This document shows, piece after piece, positions 18,713 through 25,165 of a DNA stretch of 64,000 nucleotides; the stretch's first letter is position 1; the number at the start of each line of letters is the position of its first letter. Source of the DNA: Spirosoma sp. SC4-14 (GTDB taxonomy: Bacteria > Bacteroidota > Bacteroidia > Cytophagales > Spirosomataceae); contig NZ_CP147518.1 in assembly GCF_037201965.1 (NCBI RefSeq), positions 1,239,001 through 1,303,000 of the forward strand, written 5' to 3'. The notes beneath the pieces were generated by a model that was given only the letters and a program-made list of their open reading frames with translations, was not told the DNA's origin and did not search any database. The position numbers and the translations under genes are program-made.

Positions 18713-19178
18713 TCAGCGATTCGAACCGCATCAATTGCATCGTTCTTACCCCGTTGCAAACCGCCTGCTTTCTTGATCTGTAAACTACTTTCTAACCAGA
18801 GGGGGAGGTGAACTTTGTAAAGGGAAGATAAAAGGTGAGTGCAATACACTCCCGTATGCTCCATGCAACAAACCGACTCCGAGATGATAAAATCAGGCAA
18901 GGCTTTGATGACTTTGAGAGCCACTTTGATGCCTGCTTCGGAATTAGCTGTCTGAGTTTGCAGAACAATAGACTTGCCGTCTGTGACAGCCCAGTCGAGG
19001 GTGGCTTTCGAGACATCAACGCCAATGTAAAAGCGAGTAGACATAATGTTTAAGGTTTAAAGGTTGGTGACCAGAGTAGTTGCTTACCTTAATACTCGAA
19101 CCCTTACTAATGGGGCTGTATCCCCGAATTTCCATCTGAGTTTAGGCAAGCATAACAGGGTGGGGCCTTAATCCGTGC

Positions 19179-19875
19179 GTAGATCAATATCTCGGCCGCC
19201 CCCTAGGGAAACCCACCTTGTTTACTTGTTGGCAAGCTATTCTAAATCTTGAAATCTTACCACACCGCAAACCTAAAGGGCCGCCCCGCTACAACCTGCT
19301 GGCGGTTCCGGTGGCCGAGCAAGAGACATTCATCAGCAAAACGCTCCAAAAGACCTTGAAAGGTAATGTCAAGAAGTCCTTGACTGCCCTTAAAGAGGAA
19401 CAGAAAGCCGTCGAGGCACAAATTCACGACCTTATCCAGGCTGATGCTCGCTTAAAAGAGTTGTTCGATTTAATGGTCTCCGTGCCGGGCGTTGGCCCGG
19501 TGATCGCTACCGAACTCTTGTTAGCTACCAACGAGATGCAGGCCATCAGTGATCCTAAGAAGTTGGCTTGTCATGCTGGAGTAGCCCCTTTTGAGTACCG
19601 CTCAGGCAGTAGTATACGGGGCAAAACCAAAGTAAGCCATCAGGCGCGCAAGCGCCTGAAAGCGCTGGTTCACCTGTGTACGATGTCGGCCATCCAAGTG
19701 GCAGGCGACCTTCAGGATTATTATGCTCGCAAGCTCCAGGAGGGTAAGCCCAAGATGCTAGTGATCAATGCCGCCCGCAACAAGCTGATTCACCGGGTTT
19801 GTGCGGTGGTTCGTCGGGGTGAAAAATATTCGGACCGCCGATGCGGACAAAAATTATACGTTAGCACTTGCTTAA
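19179..19875 (+). pseudogene. IS110-A transposase, C-terminal part, with 16-bp insert
   Basis: Continuation of IS110-A. From LLAVPVAEQETFISKTLQK it aligns with IS110-B through LFDLMVSVPGVGPVIATELL, HAGVAPFEYRSGSSIRGKTK and INAARNKLIHRVCAVVRRG. The 16-bp insert at 19830-19845 diverts the end; without it the protein ends EKYDKNYTLALA at 19875. The part expected between CMEHT and LLAVPVAEQ (about 100 residues) is missing, so a deletion has also occurred. Confidence 0.82.
19830..19845 (+). repeat. 16-bp stem-loop insert at the IS110-A C-terminus
   Basis: TCGG-ACCG-CCGA-TGCG followed by GAC. Identical in sequence to the 18092 copy but in a different element and position. Removal gives EKYDKNY, matching LKYDKNY of IS110-B. 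Confidence 0.92.
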
Positions 19876-20003
19876 GCCATAGAAATCGGAGCGATGCATT
19901 CGACAATCTGCGTAAGTGGGACTGTTGTCTCAAATCCACGTGTTCCCACTGTCAGATACGGCAAAATCCATTTTTCAATCATAGCTTTGTCGATGATCCC
20001 CAT
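19875..20003 (-). pseudogene. IS5-family transposase, displaced N-terminal part
   Basis: The leftward frame from ATG 20003 reads MGIIDKAMIEKWILPYLTVG, then TRGFETTVPLTQIVECI, after which the similarity ends at the IS110 junction. It fits directly before RLKTGCQWRELP of the 16742-17475 part if a couple of codons (such as LY) are restored. Confidence 0.8.
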
Positions 20004-20161
20004 TACTATGTGTATTTAAAGTTCGCGCTTCAAAATTCACACGGTTTTGGGGATTTTAGCGAAAGTTTAAACAGGTTCTAAGTCAGTTTTCATAACGTTT
20101 GGGCGTAGAAGCCACTCTTTGAAGAGCCATGCAACAAAGCTTATTTTGATACAAAAAACTA

Positions 20162-20195
20162 AAAAAGCCCCAAATCGCAAGATTTGAGGCTTTTT
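20162..20195 (-). terminator. Hairpin terminator downstream of the tRNA-Asn remnant
   Basis: AAAAAGCC-CAAATC pairs with GATTTG-GGCTTTTT around GCAA with one mismatch, flanked by A- and T-runs. Read leftward it directly follows the tRNA 3' end. Confidence 0.75.
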
Positions 20196-20196
20196 G

Positions 20197-20246
20197 CTCC
20201 CGAAGCTGGGCTCGAACCAGCGACCCTCTGATTAACAGTCAGCAGA
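20197..20246 (-). tRNA. tRNA-Asn(GTT) 3' half, integration site remnant
   Basis: Leftward, the anticodon loop CTGTTAA (anticodon GTT), the T-arm GCTGG-TTCGAGC-CCAGC and the acceptor 3' strand TTCGGGAG are all present. The D-arm and 5' acceptor strand are absent: the sequence beyond 20246 is unrelated AT-rich DNA. This is the classic scar of an element integrated in a tRNA gene, and the integrase at 20386 lies next to it. Confidence 0.85.
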
Positions 20247-20344
20247 TTACTAGTTTAATATGGTTCAATATGATTTATAATAAATTGATTATTAGTAATT
20301 TATGAATCATGGAGTTTCAGGGTAAACCGTTTAAATACGGATTC

Positions 20345-20366
20345 CTTGTGCAAATCTTGTGCAAAT
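20345..20366 (+). repeat. Tandem CTTGTGCAAAT repeat before the integrase gene
   Basis: Two adjacent copies of CTTGTGCAAAT at 20345-20355 and 20356-20366, 20 bp before the integrase start. Possible integrase or excisionase binding sites; this is inference. Confidence 0.5.
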
Positions 20367-20385
20367 TTTTTCGTATCTTTAATTC

Positions 20386-21600
20386 ATGAACACAAATGTC
20401 GTGATTTCCTTAGATACTCGCCGTGCCAAAAAGGATGGCACCTATCCAGTCATTATGCGGCTGGGCCATAATGCGCAAACAACCTCTATTCCCATTGGAA
20501 TAAGCGTTGCTGTAGCGGATTGGGATGAGAAAAAGCGGGCTATTAAAAAAAGCTATAAGGGCGTCAGTTCTGTTACCAGACTGAACAATCAGATTGAGAA
20601 GGAGAAGACTGATGCGATGGACATCATTCTTAAGCTTCATGAATTGGGCACCCTGCAAACTTTATCGATAACGTCGTTGAAAGACCGGATCACACAGAAA
20701 GAAGCCAAAGATTCTTTTCTCCAATTCGCTAGTCAATGCGTGGATGAGCTGATTAAAGCGCATCGGGTTGGTACGGCCAGATCGTATAAAGGCTTGATTA
20801 GCGTTTTGAAAGAATACCGCAAAGGCAAGGATTTATTGTTCAAGGAGATCACGTATGATTTTCTTGCCAGATTCGAGACTAACCATAAAAGCAAAGGGAA
20901 TGGTGCCAATGGCTTGGCTGTCTATATGCGGACAATCAGGGCCATTTACAACAAGGCTATTAAGTCTGGGGTAGCCGATAAAGAATTGTATCCGTTCGAT
21001 GATTATAAGATTAAGACCGCGCCTACCGAAAAGCGAGCTTTGGACGGAGAGTTTCTTAAAACGATCATTCAACTGGACATTCCGGCCACCCATATATGCT
21101 TTAATACCCGCAATTATTTCGTTGCCAGCTATATGATGTATGGGATGAACTTTGCGGATATGGCCTATCTGGAAAAAAGCTCTGTGGAGAATGGGCGCGT
21201 CCGGTATCGCCGGAGAAAAACGGGCAAGCTGTACGATATTAAGATTACGCCACAGCTTGAAAGTATACTGGTTCATTACATGCAACAAACGCCCGATTCC
21301 AAGTTCGTCTTTCCGATCCTGAAACGAGACTCGCCAACTCTGCGTGAAAAGGACATTCAGTGGGCCAGAAAACGGTACAATAAAAAGCTGAAGCTACTGG
21401 CTTCGCTATGCGGAATTGACTCAAACCTGACAAGCTATGTGAGCCGACATTCATTTGCGACCCAGGCAATGCTGCACGATATTCCGCTGACAGCGATCAG
21501 CACGATGCTTGGCCATTCCAGCGTAAAAACTACCGAAATTTATCTGAAAGGGTTGCCGGTCAATATCCTAGACAATTACAATGAACGAATTTTGGGATGA
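20386..21600 (+). CDS. Tyrosine recombinase (integrase) of Bacteroidota island type
   Basis: 404 residues. An N-terminal arm-binding domain (MNTNVVISLDTRRAKKDGTY, then VIMRLGHN) and a SAM-like core-binding domain (FLQFASQCVDEL) precede the catalytic domain. The catalytic C-terminus shows YRRRKTGKLYDIKI, the SRHSFATQAM box, LGHSSVKTT and the nucleophile in TEIYLKGL. It should cut and join DNA at the tRNA-Asn site located 140 bp upstream. It marks the left end of the island carrying CRISPR-Cas. Confidence 0.9.
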   Translation: MNTNVVISLDTRRAKKDGTYPVIMRLGHNAQTTSIPIGISVAVADWDEKKRAIKKSYKGVSSVTRLNNQIEKEKTDAMDIILKLHELGTLQTLSITSLKDRITQKEAKDSFLQFASQCVDELIKAHRVGTARSYKGLISVLKEYRKGKDLLFKEITYDFLARFETNHKSKGNGANGLAVYMRTIRAIYNKAIKSGVADKELYPFDDYKIKTAPTEKRALDGEFLKTIIQLDIPATHICFNTRNYFVASYMMYGMNFADMAYLEKSSVENGRVRYRRRKTGKLYDIKITPQLESILVHYMQQTPDSKFVFPILKRDSPTLREKDIQWARKRYNKKLKLLASLCGIDSNLTSYVSRHSFATQAMLHDIPLTAISTMLGHSSVKTTEIYLKGLPVNILDNYNERILG

Positions 21601-21730
21601 GGTGAGTAAATGAAGTAAGCAGCCAGTTGATTATTAGTCCGTTAAATAAAACGGACATGCGTAAAAGCCAGTGTTTAGGTGGTTCGTATAGCTTTTACTG
21701 GTAGATTCTCTATTTTGGCCAAAAAGCACA

Positions 21731-22000
21731 ATGGAAGTTATCTGTCTACACGATGAAGCCTTTTATGCCCTAATTGACAAGGTTCTTGAACGGGTTCAGC
21801 AACAGCAAGCGGTCAAGGAGGATAAATGGATTTCAGGCAGCGAGGCCATGAAGAAATTGCGTATTCAGAGCAAAACGACTTTGCAGAAACTCCGTGATGA
21901 AGGCAGTATCCGGTTTTCGCAGCCTGAGAGAAAGCTCATCCTATACGACAGCGATTCCATCAACGACTATTTATCTCGCCACACTAAAGAAACCTTTTAG
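21731..22000 (+). CDS. Small HTH (excisionase-like) DNA-binding protein
   Basis: 89 residues. The second half KWISGSEAMKKLRIQSKTTLQK followed by LRDEGSIRFSQPERKLILYDSDSINDYL has the MerR-like winged helix pattern of excisionases (HTH_17). The N-terminal helix (DEAFYALIDKVLERVQQQQA) may dimerise. Position next to the integrase supports a role in excision or island regulation. The start of the next gene is 3 bp after its stop. Confidence 0.75.
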   Translation: MEVICLHDEAFYALIDKVLERVQQQQAVKEDKWISGSEAMKKLRIQSKTTLQKLRDEGSIRFSQPERKLILYDSDSINDYLSRHTKETF

Positions 22001-22002
22001 CC

Positions 22003-22239
22003 ATGTCAGAAGACGAACCATCACCAGAGTTCATTAAAGGTTATAATCATGGTTACCAACTCGCCAAGCATGAACCAGAGTTATTGGGCAAAATCCTGAA
22101 ATCCCAAAGCGACAATCCTCCTAACGATTACAGCAGAGCGATGGCACATGGGAAAACCCAGTACGATCATGAAAAACTCGTTGCTGAAATGAAAGCTATC
22201 CGTGAACGGCAGAAGCAGACGATTAGACGAAAGCGATAA
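22003..22239 (+). CDS. Small hypothetical protein
   Basis: 78 residues, charged and soluble: SPEFIKGYNHGYQLAKHEPE and a basic end RERQKQTIRRKR. I recognise no family. It starts 3 bp after the excisionase-like gene and is probably co-transcribed with it. Confidence 0.6.
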   Translation: MSEDEPSPEFIKGYNHGYQLAKHEPELLGKILKSQSDNPPNDYSRAMAHGKTQYDHEKLVAEMKAIRERQKQTIRRKR

Positions 22240-22347
22240 TTCTAATCAACATATCATTTCTTCAAAAATCATTTTTGTTTCTCTGGTGTAGTCAACGACA
22301 TAAATTTTCATTCGTTGACCTTACGTTTGTCTATATCCTTTTCTTTA

Positions 22348-23271
22348 ATGGATCAAATCCAGACCTTGCGTCGACGGCTGCATATCATTCGCATAGTCGA
22401 CCGACCTTTTTTGTATCCGTCCCTCAAAAAGCTGGTTGCTCAACTCAGTGAGGACTTCGATGCGGTTTCGGAACGGACCGTTGAGCGAGACATCCGGGCG
22501 ATTGGAGCGGTCTATCAAATTTATATTCGAAATAACCGGCGCAAAGGGGGCTATTACCTTGATCTGCCCACCGATGAAGATGTGGCTGACTTCGAGCAGT
22601 TTGTGCAACTGCTCGAACGACGAGAACGGTTGGAGTTTCTGACGTCGTCGGTAGCGAGTATTCGGGGCATTGGGCGCCATTTGCAACTTGAGCATAACAC
22701 ACAGTTTACAGGAAACGGACATTTGCCTCTGTTATGGCAGGCACTACAAACAGGTCGCTGTGTGGAGTTTGTCTACCGAAAGTTTGAGAAAGAAGCCGAC
22801 GAAGGAAAGCTCCGACGGGTAGAACCGGGTTTACTGCTGGAATACCGCAATCGATTTTATCTGGATTGTTTTGATCTGGAAGCCAATCAGCCACGCACCT
22901 TCGGCCTGGATCGGTTGCACGGGCTTACGCTGACCGATCAGCCTATTTCCACCGCCCGTACAGGCCAGCGTCGAACCGACCGCCGACACGCTATTGGAGT
23001 AACCTGTCCGCCTGATCTCGAACCTCAACGGGTGGTCCTGCGCTTCCAGACCAGCGAAGCCAACTACGTCCGTTCACTACCGTTGCACAGTAGTCAGCGG
23101 CTGATTCAGGAAGTCCCCGGTTTTGTTGATCTGGAATTGACCGTTATTCTCAACCACGAACTTGAGCGTGAAATCCTGGCATTCGGCGAACTAGTCGAAG
23201 TGCTGGAACCGGCTGAACTGCGGGTGAGGTTGGCTGCTCGTGTACGAATACTAAGCGAAAAATACTTTTAA
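22348..23271 (+). CDS. WYL-domain transcriptional regulator
   Basis: About 307 residues. It has an N-terminal HTH (MDQIQTLRRRLHIIRIVDRP followed by SERTVERDIRAIGAVYQI), a WYL domain in the middle (LWQALQTGRCVEFVYRKFE and YRNRFYLDCFDLEANQPRTF) and a C-terminal WCX part (LEREILAFGELVEVLEPAEL). WYL proteins bind nucleic-acid ligands and often control CRISPR-Cas and other defence loci. The frame is open from 22315, but the ATG at 22348 gives the typical N-terminus. It lies on the same strand as the cas operon, about 0.65 kb upstream of cas6, so control of that operon is a reasonable inference. Confidence 0.87.
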   Translation: MDQIQTLRRRLHIIRIVDRPFLYPSLKKLVAQLSEDFDAVSERTVERDIRAIGAVYQIYIRNNRRKGGYYLDLPTDEDVADFEQFVQLLERRERLEFLTSSVASIRGIGRHLQLEHNTQFTGNGHLPLLWQALQTGRCVEFVYRKFEKEADEGKLRRVEPGLLLEYRNRFYLDCFDLEANQPRTFGLDRLHGLTLTDQPISTARTGQRRTDRRHAIGVTCPPDLEPQRVVLRFQTSEANYVRSLPLHSSQRLIQEVPGFVDLELTVILNHELEREILAFGELVEVLEPAELRVRLAARVRILSEKYF

Positions 23272-23334
23272 TTATCTTGTTATAGTTACAAGATGCCGTA
23301 GTAGTTTATTAGGGATATTAAGAATTAGTATAAA

Positions 23335-23342
23335 TATATTTG
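23335..23342 (+). promoter_or_regulatory. Bacteroidota-type -7 promoter box
   Basis: TATATTTG fits the TAnnTTTG consensus of the Bacteroidota primary sigma factor. It lies about 43 bp before the ATG at 23385, which supports that start. Confidence 0.5.
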
Positions 23343-23384
23343 CGCTGTTTAGACGAACAAAATTACTTTTGTTATAGTTGTGAA

Positions 23385-23735
23385 ATGCGAAAGCAAACTC
23401 TAGATACTATGAATAAAGTAGTAGTTACTCCAGAAATCCAACCTATTTTTAGACGTACGCTCACATTCTTTGATAAGAGCGAGTTGATAATAATTTCCGA
23501 AAACCAGAGCAAGAAATATGATAGTGGAGAAGTGATTCAGCAAATTATTGAATTTTCACCATCATTGGTTATTACTCAAGACAAAGATTTGGCTAGTATT
23601 TGCGTTAACCTCCTTGGATGCGTTAAAGTCATATTATTGAGGGATTGTCAGCCAAGTTGTGATCGAACCTTTCTATCAAATGCTCTTGACATCAGTGCTT
23701 TTATGGCTTCTAACGCCAGATTATTCACAATGTAA
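23385..23735 (+). CDS. Hypothetical protein between the WYL regulator and cas6
   Basis: About 116 residues from the ATG at 23385 (MRKQTLDTMNKVVVTPEIQP). The section DKSELIIISENQSKKYDSGE and FSPSLVITQDKDLASICVNL has alternating hydrophobic strands and helices that faintly resemble a receiver-like alpha/beta fold; I would not assign it. Three cysteines are in CVKVILLRDCQPSC-type context. Low GC compared with the cas genes suggests a separate origin. Its stop lies inside the degenerate CRISPR-like unit that follows. Confidence 0.6.
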   Translation: MRKQTLDTMNKVVVTPEIQPIFRRTLTFFDKSELIIISENQSKKYDSGEVIQQIIEFSPSLVITQDKDLASICVNLLGCVKVILLRDCQPSCDRTFLSNALDISAFMASNARLFTM

Positions 23736-23827
23736 TTAATCGCACCCATCACGGGTATTGAAATTAGTAATGCATAGGGGACATTAATTCACCCCCAGTC
23801 ATCAATCGGACCTTCGGGTATTTTTTT
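23732..23827 (+). CRISPR. Degenerate repeat-spacer-repeat unit upstream of cas6
   Basis: 23732-23764 resembles the array repeat (AATCGCACC...CGGGTATTGAAAT, with a 4-nt enlargement in the loop). 23798-23827 resembles it again (ATCAATCGGACCTTCGGG, then TATTTTTTT), with the ATTGAAAT handle replaced by a T-run. The gap is 33 nt, close to the array spacer size. The second copy keeps the ACC-TTCG-GGT hairpin and adds the T-run, so it can act as an intrinsic terminator. Confidence 0.65.
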
Positions 23828-23915
23828 CTGTAAACCGTCAATTTTTGGCGGAAGCATCATTCACCTTTGTTCCACATCGCCTATTAATTGTAAACATTGA
23901 GCTTCTAAACCTTCT

Positions 23916-24584
23916 ATGCGCCTTCAACTACAACTAACTCCTACTACTCAGCCGCTACCTTACGACCACTTGCATCAACTTACTAGCACCCTGCACAAAT
24001 GGCTGGGTCGAAATGATATTCATGATGGTTTAAGCCTCTACAGCTTCGGCTGGTTACGAGGGGGCGAAAGCCGCAACGGTTCCTTGCGCTTTCCCAAAGG
24101 AGCTATCTGGAATATTTCGTTTTTTGACGAAGAGAAAGCTCGACAAGCACTGGGTGGTATACTTGATCAGCCAGAACTAGGGTTTGGAATGCGGGTTGCT
24201 GAAATTCGGGAAGTTGCTCCGCCTGCCTTTCAACATCATCATTATTTCCTGACGGATGGCTCTTCGATTGTTATTCGTCAGAAACGTCCCGATGGCTCGC
24301 GAGCCTATCTACTCTGGGATGATCCAGCTACTGACCAGGCATTAACGCAGTCATTCCAGCGCAAACTCACAGCGGCTGGTTTTTCAGGAGCTGACCTCGG
24401 TGTGACGGCTTCGTTCGACCGTACTTACCAAAATGCTCGTACTCGAAAGATCGCTATTAAAGGTACTAATCATCGGGGAAGTGAATGCCCGGTGATTGTT
24501 AAGGGAACTTCTGATGCACTACATTTTGCCTGGACGGTGGGACTCGGTGAATTAACGGGCAGTGGTTTTGGTGCATTACGTTAA
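23916..24584 (+). CDS. cas6: Cas6 CRISPR pre-crRNA endoribonuclease
   Basis: 222 residues. Cas6 cuts the repeat RNA and leaves an 8-nt 5' handle, here expected to be AUUGAAAU. The C-terminal glycine-rich loop GLGELTGSGFGALR is the Cas6 RAMP signature. HLHQLTSTLHKWLG at the N-terminus and the ferredoxin-like strands also fit. Possible catalytic histidines are in FQHHHYFL or near the N-terminus. It is the first gene of an eight-gene operon, 14 bp before cas5. Confidence 0.85.
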   Translation: MRLQLQLTPTTQPLPYDHLHQLTSTLHKWLGRNDIHDGLSLYSFGWLRGGESRNGSLRFPKGAIWNISFFDEEKARQALGGILDQPELGFGMRVAEIREVAPPAFQHHHYFLTDGSSIVIRQKRPDGSRAYLLWDDPATDQALTQSFQRKLTAAGFSGADLGVTASFDRTYQNARTRKIAIKGTNHRGSECPVIVKGTSDALHFAWTVGLGELTGSGFGALR

Positions 24585-24598
24585 TCCGATAACCCAAT

Positions 24599-25165
24599 AT
24601 GAGCCAAGAACTTTACTACGTCGTCCGCTACACCGGCCCGTTCGGCTACATCAAACCCTGGACAGCCGTGCGCGATGAACGAACATTCAGCCAGCAGTTT
24701 CTTACGCCAAGTATTGTTGAAGGCATTCGGCAAAAACTGGGGGTAGAGGGAATCCTGCGGCACCGATTGTCGTATGCCAAAATTGATCAGCAACAGGAAC
24801 GAACGCAATCAAGGGCTTTTGTTATCGAAGCCAAACGAAAACGGGCAACGCGGGAGCAGTCAATCCTGATACGGGGCGTTATGCTGAATCCCGTACTGCA
24901 TCTAGCCTTTTCGACACGAGAGGATGCTGAGCGGGCGGCTGAACAACACATTTGTTTATGCCGAAATGAGGACATACTATTGCCGGATGACCTGGTACTA
25001 ACACAAACCATTGACGAGTTTGACCAAATTCCCGGCTTTGAACTTCTGTTTGGCGAAAGTCCATCGGCAGTTATGGTCGGGTATGACCGCTTTCAGGCGA
25101 ATCAGCCGATGTATGGCACCGTGAAGATTGTTGGTAGACCCGTTGGCGCTGATCCCCTCGAATAA
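24599..25165 (+). CDS. cas5: Cas5 family Cascade subunit
   Basis: 188 residues. The N-terminus YYVVRYTGPFGYIKPWTAVR followed by TPSIVEGIRQKLGV matches the Cas5 RAMP pattern (strand, G-x-F-x-x-x-x-K, then P-x-x-x-x-x-G-l). The middle GVMLNPVLHLAFSTREDA fits the second strand and helix. In Cascade it caps the 5' handle of the crRNA. Its stop overlaps the cas3 ATG by one base. Confidence 0.75.
   Translation: MSQELYYVVRYTGPFGYIKPWTAVRDERTFSQQFLTPSIVEGIRQKLGVEGILRHRLSYAKIDQQQERTQSRAFVIEAKRKRATREQSILIRGVMLNPVLHLAFSTREDAERAAEQHICLCRNEDILLPDDLVLTQTIDEFDQIPGFELLFGESPSAVMVGYDRFQANQPMYGTVKIVGRPVGADPLE

Larger units (their letters stand above)
17973..19044 (-). pseudogene. IS110-B transposase, broken by four 16-bp inserts
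   Basis: A full-length IS110 transposase except for four 16-bp inserts. After removing them it reads MSTRFYIGVDVSKATLDWAV ... NDAIDAVRIAEYAFRFRDK ... LVTSVPGVGDATATELLIA ... HAGVAPFEYRSGSSVRGKT ... GKNKMLVLNAVRNKLIHRVC ... YDKNYIPTLV and stop. Both the N-terminal DEDD domain and the C-terminal serine domain (SGSSVRGK) are intact in the reconstruction. Apart from the inserts I see no other damage, so the inserts appear to be the sole cause of inactivation. The start is the ATG at 19044. Confidence 0.92.
17956..19178 (-). mobile_element. IS110-B: second IS110-family element, inserted in IS110-A
   Basis: About 1.22 kb, leftward. The ends carry a 9-bp inverted repeat, GCACGGATT at 17956-17964 and AATCCGTGC at 19170-19178. 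Excising this interval joins the two IS110-A parts in the same reading frame (acg at 17953-17955 to gta at 19179). The stretch 19045-19178 upstream of the start codon, with short hairpin-forming segments, is where the bridge RNA would lie. Confidence 0.75.
17476..19875 (+). mobile_element. IS110-A: IS110-family element inside the IS5-like element
   Basis: Rightward IS110 (DEDD/bridge-RNA type) element. Its transposase starts at 17745, is interrupted at 17955 by IS110-B, resumes at 19179 and ends at 19875. The 17541-17744 stretch upstream of the start would be the non-coding end where IS110 elements normally encode their guide RNA; it carries two 16-bp inserts. Exact ends are approximate, because IS110 elements lack terminal inverted repeats and the IS5 junctions are not clean. 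Confidence 0.65.
16734..20078 (-). mobile_element. IS5-family element interrupted by nested IS110 elements
   Basis: The outer boundaries are a 21-bp perfect inverted repeat beginning GAACCTGTTTAAACTTTCGC at 16734-16754 and its complement at 20058-20078. The outer arms hold the two halves of one IS5-type transposase (C-terminal part 16742-17475, N-terminal part near 19875-20003, leftward). The roughly 2.4 kb between them is IS110 material. I see no clear target-site duplication next to the repeats. Confidence 0.8.

Noticed and set aside
19264..19290. GC-rich AGGG-CCGC-CCCG-CTAC segment in IS110-A, similar to the IS3 insert.
   Set aside because: Stem has an A-G mismatch and removing 16 bp does not restore a recognisable IS110 frame; it is better explained by the inverted repeat shared with 17478-17530.
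20386..21600. The integrase seems to lack the first catalytic Arg (YGMNFADM where many have LRGM).
   Set aside because: Several Bacteroidota island integrases have a similar L-x-G-x-N-x-x-D segment with the Arg supplied nearby, so this is not good evidence of inactivity.
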